From JBHGYD01 sp041920415 (GTDB taxonomy: Bacteria; Bacillota; Bacilli; Bacillales; Anoxybacillaceae), in assembly GCA_041920415.1 (NCBI GenBank), contig JBHGYD010000003.1:1-64000 (forward strand): a stretch of 64,000 nt of DNA. Direction: 5' to 3'. Below, piece after piece: positions 30,478 to 38,821 of this stretch. The position numbers and the translations under genes are program-made. The notes under the pieces are model-generated. The model did no database searches and had not been told where the DNA came from. It saw nothing but the letters and a program-made list of their open reading frames with translations. How positions within the stretch are numbered: position 1 is the first letter of the stretch; each line of letters opens with the position of its first letter.

Positions 30478-31524
30478 TTATTTTCCCTCCTTTTTGAAAC
30501 GAGATAGTAATAAACGAATGAGATAGCTTGATGCTACGAAGAAAATAATTAATGCGATGACGATATCGACTAGTTCGGTTGGTACGCCTGCACTAGACGG
30601 CATTTCAAGCGCTCCAACTTTTAAAGCGCCGAAGAGAAGCGCTGATAAAATAATCCCGAATGCATTGTTACTGCCGATTAAAGCAACAGCGATTCCGTCG
30701 AAACCGATACCCGTAAATCCTGCTTTTACAGAAATATTTCCGAACGTACCAAGCCCTTCCATTGCACCGGCTACCCCGGCAAACGCACCGGAAATTACCA
30801 TCGCTAAAATAATGTTGCGTCGGACGTTCATTCCGGCGTAATGTGAAGCATGTTGATTAAAACCAACGGCGCGTAATTCGTATCCTTTTGTTGTTTTTTC
30901 AAGCAAAAACCACATAACAACGGCACCGATAAGAGCGACAATAATTCCATAGTGTAAAGTCGAGTAATCCGTTATAGATTGAAGAAAATCAGAACTCAAT
31001 GACGCTGATGCATGAATTTTTTCTGATTTAAATCCTTTATCGGATAAAACAGAACGAATAATCGCATTTGTTACATGTAAAGCGATATAGTTCATCATAA
31101 TGGTAATAATGACTTCATGGACTTTAAACCGTGCTTTTAAAAAACCGGGAATAAAGGCCCATAAAGCACCTGCTGCGGCTGCGGCTAAAATGGCTAACGG
31201 CAAATGAATCACTTTCGGTAACTCAAAAGCGACCCCTACCCATACAGCGGCAAGCCATCCAACAATTAACTGCCCTTCAACCCCAATATTGAAAAGACCG
31301 GTGCGAAACGCAAAGGCGACCGCTAATCCAGAAAGAATATAAGGAGTGGCCTGACGAATCGTTTCCCCAATATAATAGTTATCGCCAAACGCTCCGTATA
31401 AAAGCGCCGAATAGCCCGCGATCGGGTTATATCCACTAACAATCATCACAATCGAGCCAGCAATCATTCCAAGTAAAACGGCTAACACTGGAACGAAAAA
31501 ATTTGTGAAACGACCTGAATTCAT
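30478..31524 (-). CDS. nupP: Nucleoside ABC transporter permease (NupP/YufP type)
   Basis: 348 residues, polytopic, with the paired-permease signatures …FRTGLFNIGVEGQLIVGW… and …KGYELRAVGFNQHASHYAGMN…. It overlaps nupO by 4 nt (ATGA) and touches nupQ, so all three are translated as a block. Together they form the pore of a guanosine/purine-nucleoside importer like B. subtilis NupNOPQ; exact substrate range is inferred. Confidence 0.93.
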   Translation of the reverse strand: MNSGRFTNFFVPVLAVLLGMIAGSIVMIVSGYNPIAGYSALLYGAFGDNYYIGETIRQATPYILSGLAVAFAFRTGLFNIGVEGQLIVGWLAAVWVGVAFELPKVIHLPLAILAAAAAGALWAFIPGFLKARFKVHEVIITIMMNYIALHVTNAIIRSVLSDKGFKSEKIHASASLSSDFLQSITDYSTLHYGIIVALIGAVVMWFLLEKTTKGYELRAVGFNQHASHYAGMNVRRNIILAMVISGAFAGVAGAMEGLGTFGNISVKAGFTGIGFDGIAVALIGSNNAFGIILSALLFGALKVGALEMPSSAGVPTELVDIVIALIIFFVASSYLIRLLLSRFKKEGK

Positions 31525-33050
31525 GAAGAAACACCTGCTTCCTTCCGTTTACTTCCTGCCATCAATAAACCAAGTTCTTGTTCTGTTGTTTCTTTCGGAT
31601 CAACAATGGCAATAATTTTTCCTTCGTAAATCACAGCAATGCGGTCACTCACATTCATGACTTCATCTAATTCAAAAGAAACAAGAAGCACCGCTTTTCC
31701 TTGATCGCGCTGTTCAATTAAACGCTTATGAATAAATTCGATTGCTCCAACATCAAGACCACGGGTCGGTTGTGCAGCGATAAGTAAATCTGGATTGCGA
31801 TCGACTTCACGACCAATAATCGCCTTTTGTTGGTTACCCCCGGAAAGGGCACGAGCTTTCGTGTATTCGTCCGGCGTGCGCACGTCAAATTCTTTAATTA
31901 ATTGACGAGCTTTATCATAAATATTTTTAAAGTTTAAAATCCCATTTTTCGAATATGGCTCATTATAATATGTTTGTAACACCATATTTTCCCCAATTGG
32001 AAAATCAAGTACTAAGCCGTGTTTATGGCGGTCTTGCGGAATATGACCGACACCCGCTTCCGTAATTTTACGCGGTGAAAGATTGACGATTTCTTGACCA
32101 TTTAATTTAATCGAACCAGATTCTGCTTGAATGAGTCCTGTAATCGCTTCCACTAGTTCTGTTTGTCCATTTCCGTCAACTCCCGCAATACCAACGATTT
32201 CGCCTGCGTGAACCGTCAAATTTAAATGGTCAACAACCGTTACACCGCGGGCATCTTTTACGACTAAATCTTTAATTTCTAGCACTTCCTTACCAGGTTG
32301 GGACGGTTTTTTATCTGTCTTGAAATGTACTTCACGACCAACCATAAGCGCGGCTAGTTCATTTGGATTTGTATCGGCAACGTTGAGCGTGCCGATTCCC
32401 TTACCCCGGCGAATAACAGTCACGCGATCGCATACTTCCATAATTTCTTTTAATTTGTGAGTAATTAAAATAATCGATTTTCCTTCTCGAACAAGCGCTC
32501 TCATAATTTGAATCAGCTCTTGAATTTCTTGTGGAGTAAGCACCGCTGTTGGTTCGTCAAAAATTAAAATTTCCGCACCACGATACAGCGTTTTTAAAAT
32601 CTCGACGCGTTGTTGCATTCCCACGGAAATATCAGCAATTTTTGCCGTCGGATCAACCGCTAACCCGTAGCGTTCTGATAACTCGCGCACCTCTTGTTCC
32701 GCGCGCTTAATATCAATTTTTCCTCCTTTTGTCGGTTCGCTTCCTAAAATAATGTTTTCTGTAACGGTAAATGTGTCAACCAACATAAAGTGTTGATGCA
32801 CCATTCCGATACCGAGATCATTTGCCACATTTGGGTTTGAGATTTTTACAGTTTGTCCTTTAACGCGAATCTCCCCACCATCCGGCTGATAAAGCCCGAA
32901 CAACACGTTCATCAGCGTCGATTTTCCGGCGCCGTTTTCTCCAAGAAGGGCGTGAATTTCACCTTTTTTTACTTGAAGAGTGATGTTATCATTGGCCACG
33001 AAATTACCGAATACTTTTCGGATATTAAGCATTTCAATTACGTATTCCAA
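31521..33050 (-). CDS. nupO: Nucleoside ABC transporter ATP-binding protein (NupO/YufO type)
   Basis: 509 residues with two fused ABC domains. The first has Walker A GENGAGKST, signature ISVGMQQRVE and Walker B ILIFDEPTAVL. The second has a shortened Walker A (GVDGNGQTE), signature LSGGNQQKAI and LLIAAQPTRGLD, where the usual catalytic Glu is replaced; this asymmetry is typical of the sugar/nucleoside (Carb-type) importers. It energises NupPQ. A terminator-like hairpin lies between nupN and this gene. Confidence 0.94.
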   Translation of the reverse strand: MEYVIEMLNIRKVFGNFVANDNITLQVKKGEIHALLGENGAGKSTLMNVLFGLYQPDGGEIRVKGQTVKISNPNVANDLGIGMVHQHFMLVDTFTVTENIILGSEPTKGGKIDIKRAEQEVRELSERYGLAVDPTAKIADISVGMQQRVEILKTLYRGAEILIFDEPTAVLTPQEIQELIQIMRALVREGKSIILITHKLKEIMEVCDRVTVIRRGKGIGTLNVADTNPNELAALMVGREVHFKTDKKPSQPGKEVLEIKDLVVKDARGVTVVDHLNLTVHAGEIVGIAGVDGNGQTELVEAITGLIQAESGSIKLNGQEIVNLSPRKITEAGVGHIPQDRHKHGLVLDFPIGENMVLQTYYNEPYSKNGILNFKNIYDKARQLIKEFDVRTPDEYTKARALSGGNQQKAIIGREVDRNPDLLIAAQPTRGLDVGAIEFIHKRLIEQRDQGKAVLLVSFELDEVMNVSDRIAVIYEGKIIAIVDPKETTEQELGLLMAGSKRKEAGVSS

Positions 33051-33137
33051 GCAGATTCACTCCTTAAATGAGCATGTTAAAATCATCAAACGAAAAGTTA
33101 CAAAACATTTTGTAACTTTTCATTTAATGACCTTTAG

Positions 33138-33173
33138 TGAATAAAAAGGCTAGCATAAACTAGCCTTTTTATT
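33138..33173 (-). terminator. Intercistronic hairpin-terminator between nupN and nupO
   Basis: Perfect 14-bp stem AATAAAAAGGCTAG/CTAGCCTTTTTATT (33140-33173) with a 6-nt loop and a U-rich arm on both strands. It follows the nupN stop and precedes nupO. It probably lets most transcripts stop after the binding-protein gene, giving excess binding protein over transporter. Confidence 0.8.
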
Positions 33174-33186
33174 CAGTTCACTCCGC

Positions 33187-34269
33187 TTACTTCAATGTTG
33201 CTTCAAACTGTTTGTATTCTTCGCGAGTTTTCGGTACTTTTACTTCGCCTTTAATAATTTTTTGTTTCCATTCATCAACCGCTTTTAATATTTCTGGCTT
33301 AATGTTATCTTGCGTAGGAGCAATACCTACACCATTTTCAGGAAGACCGTATTCAAGCACTTTACCGCCAGGGAACTGTCCTTCTTTTGTTTTCTTCGCA
33401 ACGTCATACACGGCAACGTCAACGCGTTTTACCATCGATGTTAACGTTACGTTATACGTTTTTCCGCCGACTTTTACAACACCTTCTGGCGCCTGGTCTT
33501 TGTCAACACCAATAACCCAAATTTCGCGGTTTGGATCTTTCGTTTTTAAGTCTTTCGCTTCTGAGAATACACCGTTACCAGTCGCACCTGCTGCATGGTA
33601 AATCACGTCAATACCAGAAGCATACATGCTGGAAGCGATCGCTTTTCCTTTATCGGCTTGGTCAAATGCACCTGCATATTGCACTTCTACAGTTGCTTTT
33701 GGATTTACCGCTTTTACCCCTGCACGGAATCCGCTTTCAAATTTCTCAATTAACGGAATTTCCATACCGCCGACAAAACCAATTTTATTTGTTTTTGTTG
33801 TTAAACCAGCTACAACACCAACAAGGAAAGATCCTTCATTTTCTTTAAAGGTAATGCTTGCTACGTTTGGTTTGTCGACAACACTGTCAACAATCGCAAA
33901 CTTTTGCTTCGGTTTTTGTTCTGCGATTTGTGTCACCGCATCTGCCATTAAGAATCCGATACCGTAAATTAAGTCAAAATCGCTTCTTACAAGCTTGTTT
34001 AAGTTCGTTGCATAATCGGCGTCACTTTGTGATTGTAAGTAATCATAGCCGCCTCTTCCTTTTTTCATGCCGTTATCTTGTCCGAATTTTTGCAATCCTT
34101 CCCAAGCGGATTGGTTGAACGATTTGTCATCAATACCGCCGACGTCAGTAACCATTCCTACACTAAAACCTTTCTTTTCTCCCGCTTTTTGAGCTGGTCC
34201 GCAACCGCCAAGCAGTGTACCAGCTGCTAACACAAGCGAAAGAGCTAAACCAATACGTTTTTTCCTCAT
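33187..34269 (-). CDS. nupN: BMP-family nucleoside-binding lipoprotein (NupN/YufN type)
   Basis: 360 residues. A lipoprotein signal peptide (MRKKRIGLALSLVLAAG…) ends in the lipobox LLGGC, with the lipidated Cys at residue 23. The mature part is a BMP/PnrA-type substrate-binding protein (…GMVTDVGGIDDKSFNQSAWEGL… in pieces, …YHAAGATGNGVF…, …IWVIGVDKDQ…). It captures purine nucleosides outside the membrane for NupOPQ. First gene of its operon, about 85 bp downstream of ymfC. Confidence 0.95.
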   Translation of the reverse strand: MRKKRIGLALSLVLAAGTLLGGCGPAQKAGEKKGFSVGMVTDVGGIDDKSFNQSAWEGLQKFGQDNGMKKGRGGYDYLQSQSDADYATNLNKLVRSDFDLIYGIGFLMADAVTQIAEQKPKQKFAIVDSVVDKPNVASITFKENEGSFLVGVVAGLTTKTNKIGFVGGMEIPLIEKFESGFRAGVKAVNPKATVEVQYAGAFDQADKGKAIASSMYASGIDVIYHAAGATGNGVFSEAKDLKTKDPNREIWVIGVDKDQAPEGVVKVGGKTYNVTLTSMVKRVDVAVYDVAKKTKEGQFPGGKVLEYGLPENGVGIAPTQDNIKPEILKAVDEWKQKIIKGEVKVPKTREEYKQFEATLK

Positions 34270-34354
34270 CGCTTTTACCCCCTAGTTACAAAATGAAGTA
34301 TACTCTTTTATTATTGAATAGATACTCGTTTTCTATGTAACAAATGTCACCCCC

Positions 34355-35086
34355 TTAAAAATTTATGCGCTTTCTTAATACGTGAAAGCTAAACTTATCA
34401 GACTTAAAATAGTTAATCGAATATAAAATTGGTTCGTCGTTTTTATCAAAGTGCATCTGTTTTAAAACGAGTAGAGCTGTTTCTGGGTCGCATTGTAAAA
34501 TAGGTGATACTTTCTCGTGATAGCCGATCGGTTCAATATGGGCAACTGCGTATGCGATATCACGATTCGTTTGATTATGTAAGTTTTCAAATAACGACTC
34601 ATGTTCATAAGAAATACCTTTAGGTAAATATTTACAAAGAATTTTGTCAACACAATAAACAACTGGTTCACCGTCAGCTGTCCGTACCCGCTCGACGAAG
34701 AGAATTTCTTCATCAGGTGAACATTGAAACCGGCGTACATCTTCTTCCGTCGGTCCTTGAATAGAAGAAGAAAGAAAGATCGTTCCGGGTTTTCGTCCAG
34801 CTTGTTTAATCATATCGGTCACGCTGCTTAATTGTTCGATACCGGAAGTGAACAGTGGCTTCGAATTCACAAATGTACCGACACCGTGCCGACGAATAAT
34901 AACATTTTCTTCCTCTAAAATTCGAAGAGCTTCGCGTAGTGTCGCTCGGCTTACCCCTAATTGTTTCGATAATTCAAACTCGGATGGGAGCTTTTGTTTT
35001 TCCTTGTAGACACCTGTTTCAATATCATGTTTAATTCGATCGATCACTTGTAAATACAGGTGGCGATTGTCTGACTTAATGGACAT
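34355..35086 (-). CDS. ymfC: GntR-family transcriptional regulator (HutC subfamily, YmfC)
   Basis: 243 residues. The N-terminal winged helix (…LYLQVIDRIKHDIETGVYKE…, …FELSKQLGVSRATLREALRIL…) and the C-terminal UTRA effector domain (…EILFVERVRTADGEPVVYCVDK…, …LLVLKQMHFDKNDEPILYSINYF…) are both complete. The ATG at 35086 follows TTGGAGG. Its place directly upstream of nupN suggests that it controls nucleoside uptake, but no operator was identified with confidence and the effector is unknown. Confidence 0.9.
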   Translation of the reverse strand: MSIKSDNRHLYLQVIDRIKHDIETGVYKEKQKLPSEFELSKQLGVSRATLREALRILEEENVIIRRHGVGTFVNSKPLFTSGIEQLSSVTDMIKQAGRKPGTIFLSSSIQGPTEEDVRRFQCSPDEEILFVERVRTADGEPVVYCVDKILCKYLPKGISYEHESLFENLHNQTNRDIAYAVAHIEPIGYHEKVSPILQCDPETALLVLKQMHFDKNDEPILYSINYFKSDKFSFHVLRKRINF

Positions 35087-35256
35087 TCGAAAAGCCTCCA
35101 ATTGATAATTTACAGATATCAGACCTCTGACGTTAGACAATTTAATCTAGTCGACATTAATATAACACTTTTTTACTAATAAATAAATAGGGAATAAAAA
35201 AATTGTCGAAAAAAGCAAAAACAAATAAACGTAAACGATTTCAATGTGATATTCTT

Positions 35257-35289
35257 ATTCAAGCAGGTAGAGTTTCTACCTGCTTGAAT
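35257..35289. repeat. Perfect 15-bp inverted repeat with a 3-nt loop
   Basis: ATTCAAGCAGGTAGA-GTT-TCTACCTGCTTGAAT lies between spoIIIE and ymfC. It could end spoIIIE transcripts, but neither side has a clear U-run, so it may be an operator, an mRNA-stabilising hairpin or a small repeat. Confidence 0.7.
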
Positions 35290-35341
35290 GAAAATAATAG
35301 CTTCGAGAGCTCATCACACTAGCTCCGCTTTTCTTATTTTC

Positions 35342-37639
35342 TTAAGAAGTTTTTGTATTTTCTTTAGAAATTAGTACAGCACGTGGTTTGCTGCCTTCAT
35401 AAGGTCCAACGACCCCGCGCGCTTCCATCGCGTCAATGAGACGAGCTGCACGGTTATAACCAATGCGAAATCGCCGCTGCAACATCGAAACAGAAGCACT
35501 TTGCATTTCGATAACAAGCTGAACCGCTTCATCATATAACTCATCATCAAATTCGTCCCCATCATCCATCGTATCACTTGGGATCATTTCTTCTTGATAT
35601 TGCGCTTTTTGTTGAGAGATAACGAATTGTACGACCGCTTCTACTTCCTCATCAGATACGAATGCCCCTTGCACGCGAACCGGTTTCGATGCCCCCATCG
35701 GCAAAAATAGCATATCGCCGCGACCAAGCAATTTTTCGGCGCCACCCATATCTAAAATCGTTCGCGAATCCGTTTGTGAAGAAACGCTAAACGCGATACG
35801 TGATGGAATGTTCGCTTTAATGACACCTGTGATGACGTCCACAGAAGGACGTTGTGTTGCAATAATGAGATGGATACCAGCCGCGCGCGCCATTTGCGCG
35901 AGCCGAGTAATTGAGTCTTCGACATCAGATGAAGCAACCATCATTAAATCCGCTAATTCATCAACAATGACAACAATGTAAGGCAGGAGCGGTTGCTTGA
36001 CACCAGATTCTTGGTTATGTCGCTTAATATATTCGTTATATCCTTCAATATTCCTTGTTCCGGTATGGGAAAAGAGCTCATACCGACGCTCCATTTCACT
36101 GACCACCTTCTTCAATGCTTGCGATGCTTTTTTCGGATCAGTGACAACAGGAGCTAATAAATGAGGAATTCCATTGTACACACTTAACTCAACCATTTTC
36201 GGATCGATCATCATCAATTTTACTTCATGCGGCTTTGCACGCATTAATAAGCTTGTAATAATACCGTTAATACAAACGCTTTTGCCGCTGCCTGTTGCCC
36301 CTGCCACTAAAAGATGGGGCATTTTATTCAACTCTGCAACGACCGCTTCTCCTGATATATCTCTTCCTAACCCGATTAACAACTTTGCATCTGGCTTATA
36401 ATTTTCTGTTGCCTCTAATACTTCTCGCAACGAAACGGTCGCCACTTCTTCGTTTGGCACTTCAATGCCAATCGCTGATTTCCCTGGAATGGGTGCTTCG
36501 ATGCGAATATCTTTTGCCGCTAACGCCAATGCTAAATCATCGCTTAAACTAACAATTTTGCTTACTTTTACCCCAACATCTGGATAGACTTCGTACTTCG
36601 TTACCGCTGGTCCAAGGTGAACTTGGGTCACTTTTGCTTTTACACCAAAGCTCTGAAACGTTTTTTCTAGCTTTCGTGCATTCGCATAAATGTTAGCATG
36701 ATCTTTCGTCTGATTCGTTGGTTTTGGCATCCGTAATAACTCAAGCGGCGGTAATTGATAATCCGTATTTTCCATTTCCGAAAAAGCCATCGGCGAATTC
36801 GTTTCTTCCTCATCGTTTTCTTGTACCGTTTGTTCGAGAGGTTGGTCATTCGTGCGAACAGTATTAAAATCAGAAATAATCGGCGGTGGCGATAGTCGTT
36901 CTTCTTCATCATCTTCTTGTGTTTGCTCCAATTGTTCGTTATTTGTCTCTTGTTTGTGCTGTGCCGTGACGCGCGGTTTTTGTTTATTTCTTTTGCCAAA
37001 AAAGTTCTTCATATCAACAATAAATTCGTGCCACTGCTGGCGAATGAATGAAACAATGAGAGCAACCGCTTTTCCAACAGTTTCATGTAGCGATTTCCCA
37101 GTAATGAGAATCAGTCCAATAACGAAAAGAAAAAAACAAACCCATTTCGTGCCGAGTTCATCAAATAGCTGATAGCTTACCGTAAATAAAATTGCGCCAA
37201 TCATTCCTCCTCCTAAATCAGCATAAGAGGACTCACCGCGCACTTCCATCCAAAATAGTTCCCATGTTGCCCGAATAATGCTTGGGTCATGAAACTCTCC
37301 TTGCCGTGATAACAAATTGAATAACGTTTGGTGGCTTAAGAGTAAAAGCGCTGCCGTGACAGTGTAAAGACCTATGAGCATTCTATGTACAAAAGAAGGC
37401 CATGCTCGTTTCCAAATGACATAAATCGCTAAAAGAAAAAGACCAATAAATGAAAGCATATACCATTCACCAAGGAAAAAACGCGCAAAATATACAAGCG
37501 TTTTCCCTACTAGACCGAGACGTGCCATCGCAATGACGGAAATAGCGAGCATCGCAAGACCGATCAACTCAAAGCGAAATGTCGCTTTCCATTCCTGTTT
37601 TTTCCGCTGTTTTTGTTGTTGCCGTTTACGTTTTGCCAT
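35342..37639 (-). CDS. spoIIIE: DNA translocase SpoIIIE (FtsK family)
   Basis: 765 residues. The N-terminal 170 contain four membrane segments, then a charged linker (about 200-310, Glu/Asn/Gln-rich), the motor (…LLVAGATGSGKSVCINGI… Walker A; …YIVVIVDELADLMM… Walker B) and a C-terminal gamma winged helix (…SVSMLQRRFRIGYNRAARL…) that reads orienting DNA sequences. It pumps chromosome into the forespore across the septum. The ATG at 37639 (MAKRKRQ) with GGAG upstream is the start; a longer frame to 37744 crosses the ylzJ terminator. It follows tepA-ylzJ as in B. subtilis. Confidence 0.95.
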   Translation of the reverse strand: MAKRKRQQQKQRKKQEWKATFRFELIGLAMLAISVIAMARLGLVGKTLVYFARFFLGEWYMLSFIGLFLLAIYVIWKRAWPSFVHRMLIGLYTVTAALLLLSHQTLFNLLSRQGEFHDPSIIRATWELFWMEVRGESSYADLGGGMIGAILFTVSYQLFDELGTKWVCFFLFVIGLILITGKSLHETVGKAVALIVSFIRQQWHEFIVDMKNFFGKRNKQKPRVTAQHKQETNNEQLEQTQEDDEEERLSPPPIISDFNTVRTNDQPLEQTVQENDEEETNSPMAFSEMENTDYQLPPLELLRMPKPTNQTKDHANIYANARKLEKTFQSFGVKAKVTQVHLGPAVTKYEVYPDVGVKVSKIVSLSDDLALALAAKDIRIEAPIPGKSAIGIEVPNEEVATVSLREVLEATENYKPDAKLLIGLGRDISGEAVVAELNKMPHLLVAGATGSGKSVCINGIITSLLMRAKPHEVKLMMIDPKMVELSVYNGIPHLLAPVVTDPKKASQALKKVVSEMERRYELFSHTGTRNIEGYNEYIKRHNQESGVKQPLLPYIVVIVDELADLMMVASSDVEDSITRLAQMARAAGIHLIIATQRPSVDVITGVIKANIPSRIAFSVSSQTDSRTILDMGGAEKLLGRGDMLFLPMGASKPVRVQGAFVSDEEVEAVVQFVISQQKAQYQEEMIPSDTMDDGDEFDDELYDEAVQLVIEMQSASVSMLQRRFRIGYNRAARLIDAMEARGVVGPYEGSKPRAVLISKENTKTS

Positions 37640-37673
37640 TCTTCTCACTCCAATATAAAAACTGGAAATGAGG

Positions 37674-37703
37674 AAAAAAGCAGCCAAGGTTGGCTGCTTT
37701 TTT
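37674..37703 (-). terminator. Terminator of tepA-ylzJ (works in both directions by sequence)
   Basis: Perfect 13-bp stem AAAAAAGCAGCCA/TGGCTGCTTTTTT (37674-37703) with an AGGT loop. It lies between ylzJ and the chosen spoIIIE start, which supports that start. Confidence 0.9.
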
Positions 37704-37743
37704 CCGTTTGTTTTTATTATATCATGAACGGACAAGGAATTCA

Positions 37744-37968
37744 TTACGATGTTACTAACGATTGAGAAAATCGTGCTCCCGGTGCATATTTTTGTTCTAA
37801 AAAATGAAACGGATTTGTACTCAAATTACGTACGATTTCAAATTCCTTTGTTTCTGTTTCTTGAACAAGAAACGGAATGCCGTCATAATAAACGATTTTT
37901 TGTTTCGTATATTCTTCGCTAGCCACTTGAAAAATAAGGTGTTCTGGCATAATGGTATATAAAATCAT
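37744..37968 (-). CDS. ylzJ: YlzJ-like small protein
   Basis: 74 residues (MILYTIMPEHLIFQ… to …PGARFSQSLVTS), matching the small YlzJ family found next to tepA in Bacillales; function unknown. The ATG overlaps the tepA stop by 4 nt (ATGA), so it is translationally coupled. A terminator follows at once. Confidence 0.85.
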   Translation of the reverse strand: MILYTIMPEHLIFQVASEEYTKQKIVYYDGIPFLVQETETKEFEIVRNLSTNPFHFLEQKYAPGARFSQSLVTS

Positions 37969-38705
37969 TGAATCATCTTCCCTTCACCTGCTTTGCTGAG
38001 TTCAATGAGTTCGCGCAATTTTTGCATCGCCTGAGCCACGCCGCCTACTTCATCGATTAATCCGTATTGTACAGCGTCAGTACCAACAACATTGGTACCA
38101 ATATCACGCGTTAAGTTCCCTTTTGAAAACATGAGTTCTTTAAACTTTTCCTCGGTAATGTTCGAATGTTTTGTCACAAAACGTACAACACGTTCTTGCA
38201 TTTTATCCAAATACTCAAATGTTTGTGGAACGCCAATGACAAGCCCTGTTAGTCGAACTGGATGAATCGTCATCGTTGCTGTCTCGGTAATAAACGAATA
38301 GTCACAGGAAACGGCAATTGGCACACCAATTGAGTGCCCACCCCCTAAGACAATCGAAACGGTCGGTTTCGATAAAGAAGCTAACATTTCCGCAATTGCT
38401 AAACCAGCTTCGACATCGCCTCCGACGGTATTTAAAATAACGAGTAATCCTTCAATACTCGGATTTTGTTCAATTGCAACAATTTGTGGAATGACATGTT
38501 CATATTTTGTTGCTTTATTTTGTGGAGGAAGCTGAATATGACCTTCAATTTGTCCGACGATGGTTAAACAATGAATGTTTGTATCTTGCGTCATTTGTGG
38601 AACATTCGTTTGTCCGAGCTGTTGAATATTAGAAGTGACTTGCTGTTCTTTCTCCTCCTCTTGGTTTTCCTCTGACTCAAATGCTATGTATCGCTCTTTT
38701 TCCAT
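37965..38705 (-). CDS. tepA: Translocation-enhancing protein TepA (ClpP-like serine protease)
   Basis: 246 residues. After an acidic, Gln-rich N-terminus of about 45 residues comes a ClpP-type fold with the nucleophile region GGGHSIGVPIAVSCD and the catalytic His region TMTIHPVRLTG. TepA is a cytosolic S14-family protein first reported to help preprotein translocation and later as a forespore-degrading protease (family knowledge). The second ATG (38705) is better spaced from AAGGAG than the first at 38711. Coupled to ylzJ. Confidence 0.9.
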   Translation of the reverse strand: MEKERYIAFESEENQEEEKEQQVTSNIQQLGQTNVPQMTQDTNIHCLTIVGQIEGHIQLPPQNKATKYEHVIPQIVAIEQNPSIEGLLVILNTVGGDVEAGLAIAEMLASLSKPTVSIVLGGGHSIGVPIAVSCDYSFITETATMTIHPVRLTGLVIGVPQTFEYLDKMQERVVRFVTKHSNITEEKFKELMFSKGNLTRDIGTNVVGTDAVQYGLIDEVGGVAQAMQKLRELIELSKAGEGKMIQ

Positions 38706-38752
38706 TTGCATACTCCTTTCTTGCCATCATATCGTTAGTATGTTCCACATCT

Positions 38753-38794
38753 AAAATAAAAATGCCGATAGAATGTTTTACATTCCATCGGCAC
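38753..38794 (-). terminator. Terminator of rnjB
   Basis: AATGCCGATAGAATG (38761-38775) pairs with CATTCCATCGGCA (from 38781), with one G-U pair, followed on the minus strand by TTTTTATTTTAG. Confidence 0.85.
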
Positions 38795-38821
38795 TTCCGT
38801 TCGACTTTGAGCACGATTGTA

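Noticed and set aside
35257..35289. Rho-independent terminator of spoIIIE
   Set aside because: The stem is strong, but neither strand has a U-run after it, so it is listed as an inverted repeat instead.
37640..37744. N-terminal extension of SpoIIIE (MNSLSVHD…)
   Set aside because: The extension runs through a perfect terminator hairpin (37674-37703) and has no family similarity. The ATG at 37639 has a Shine-Dalgarno and the family start.
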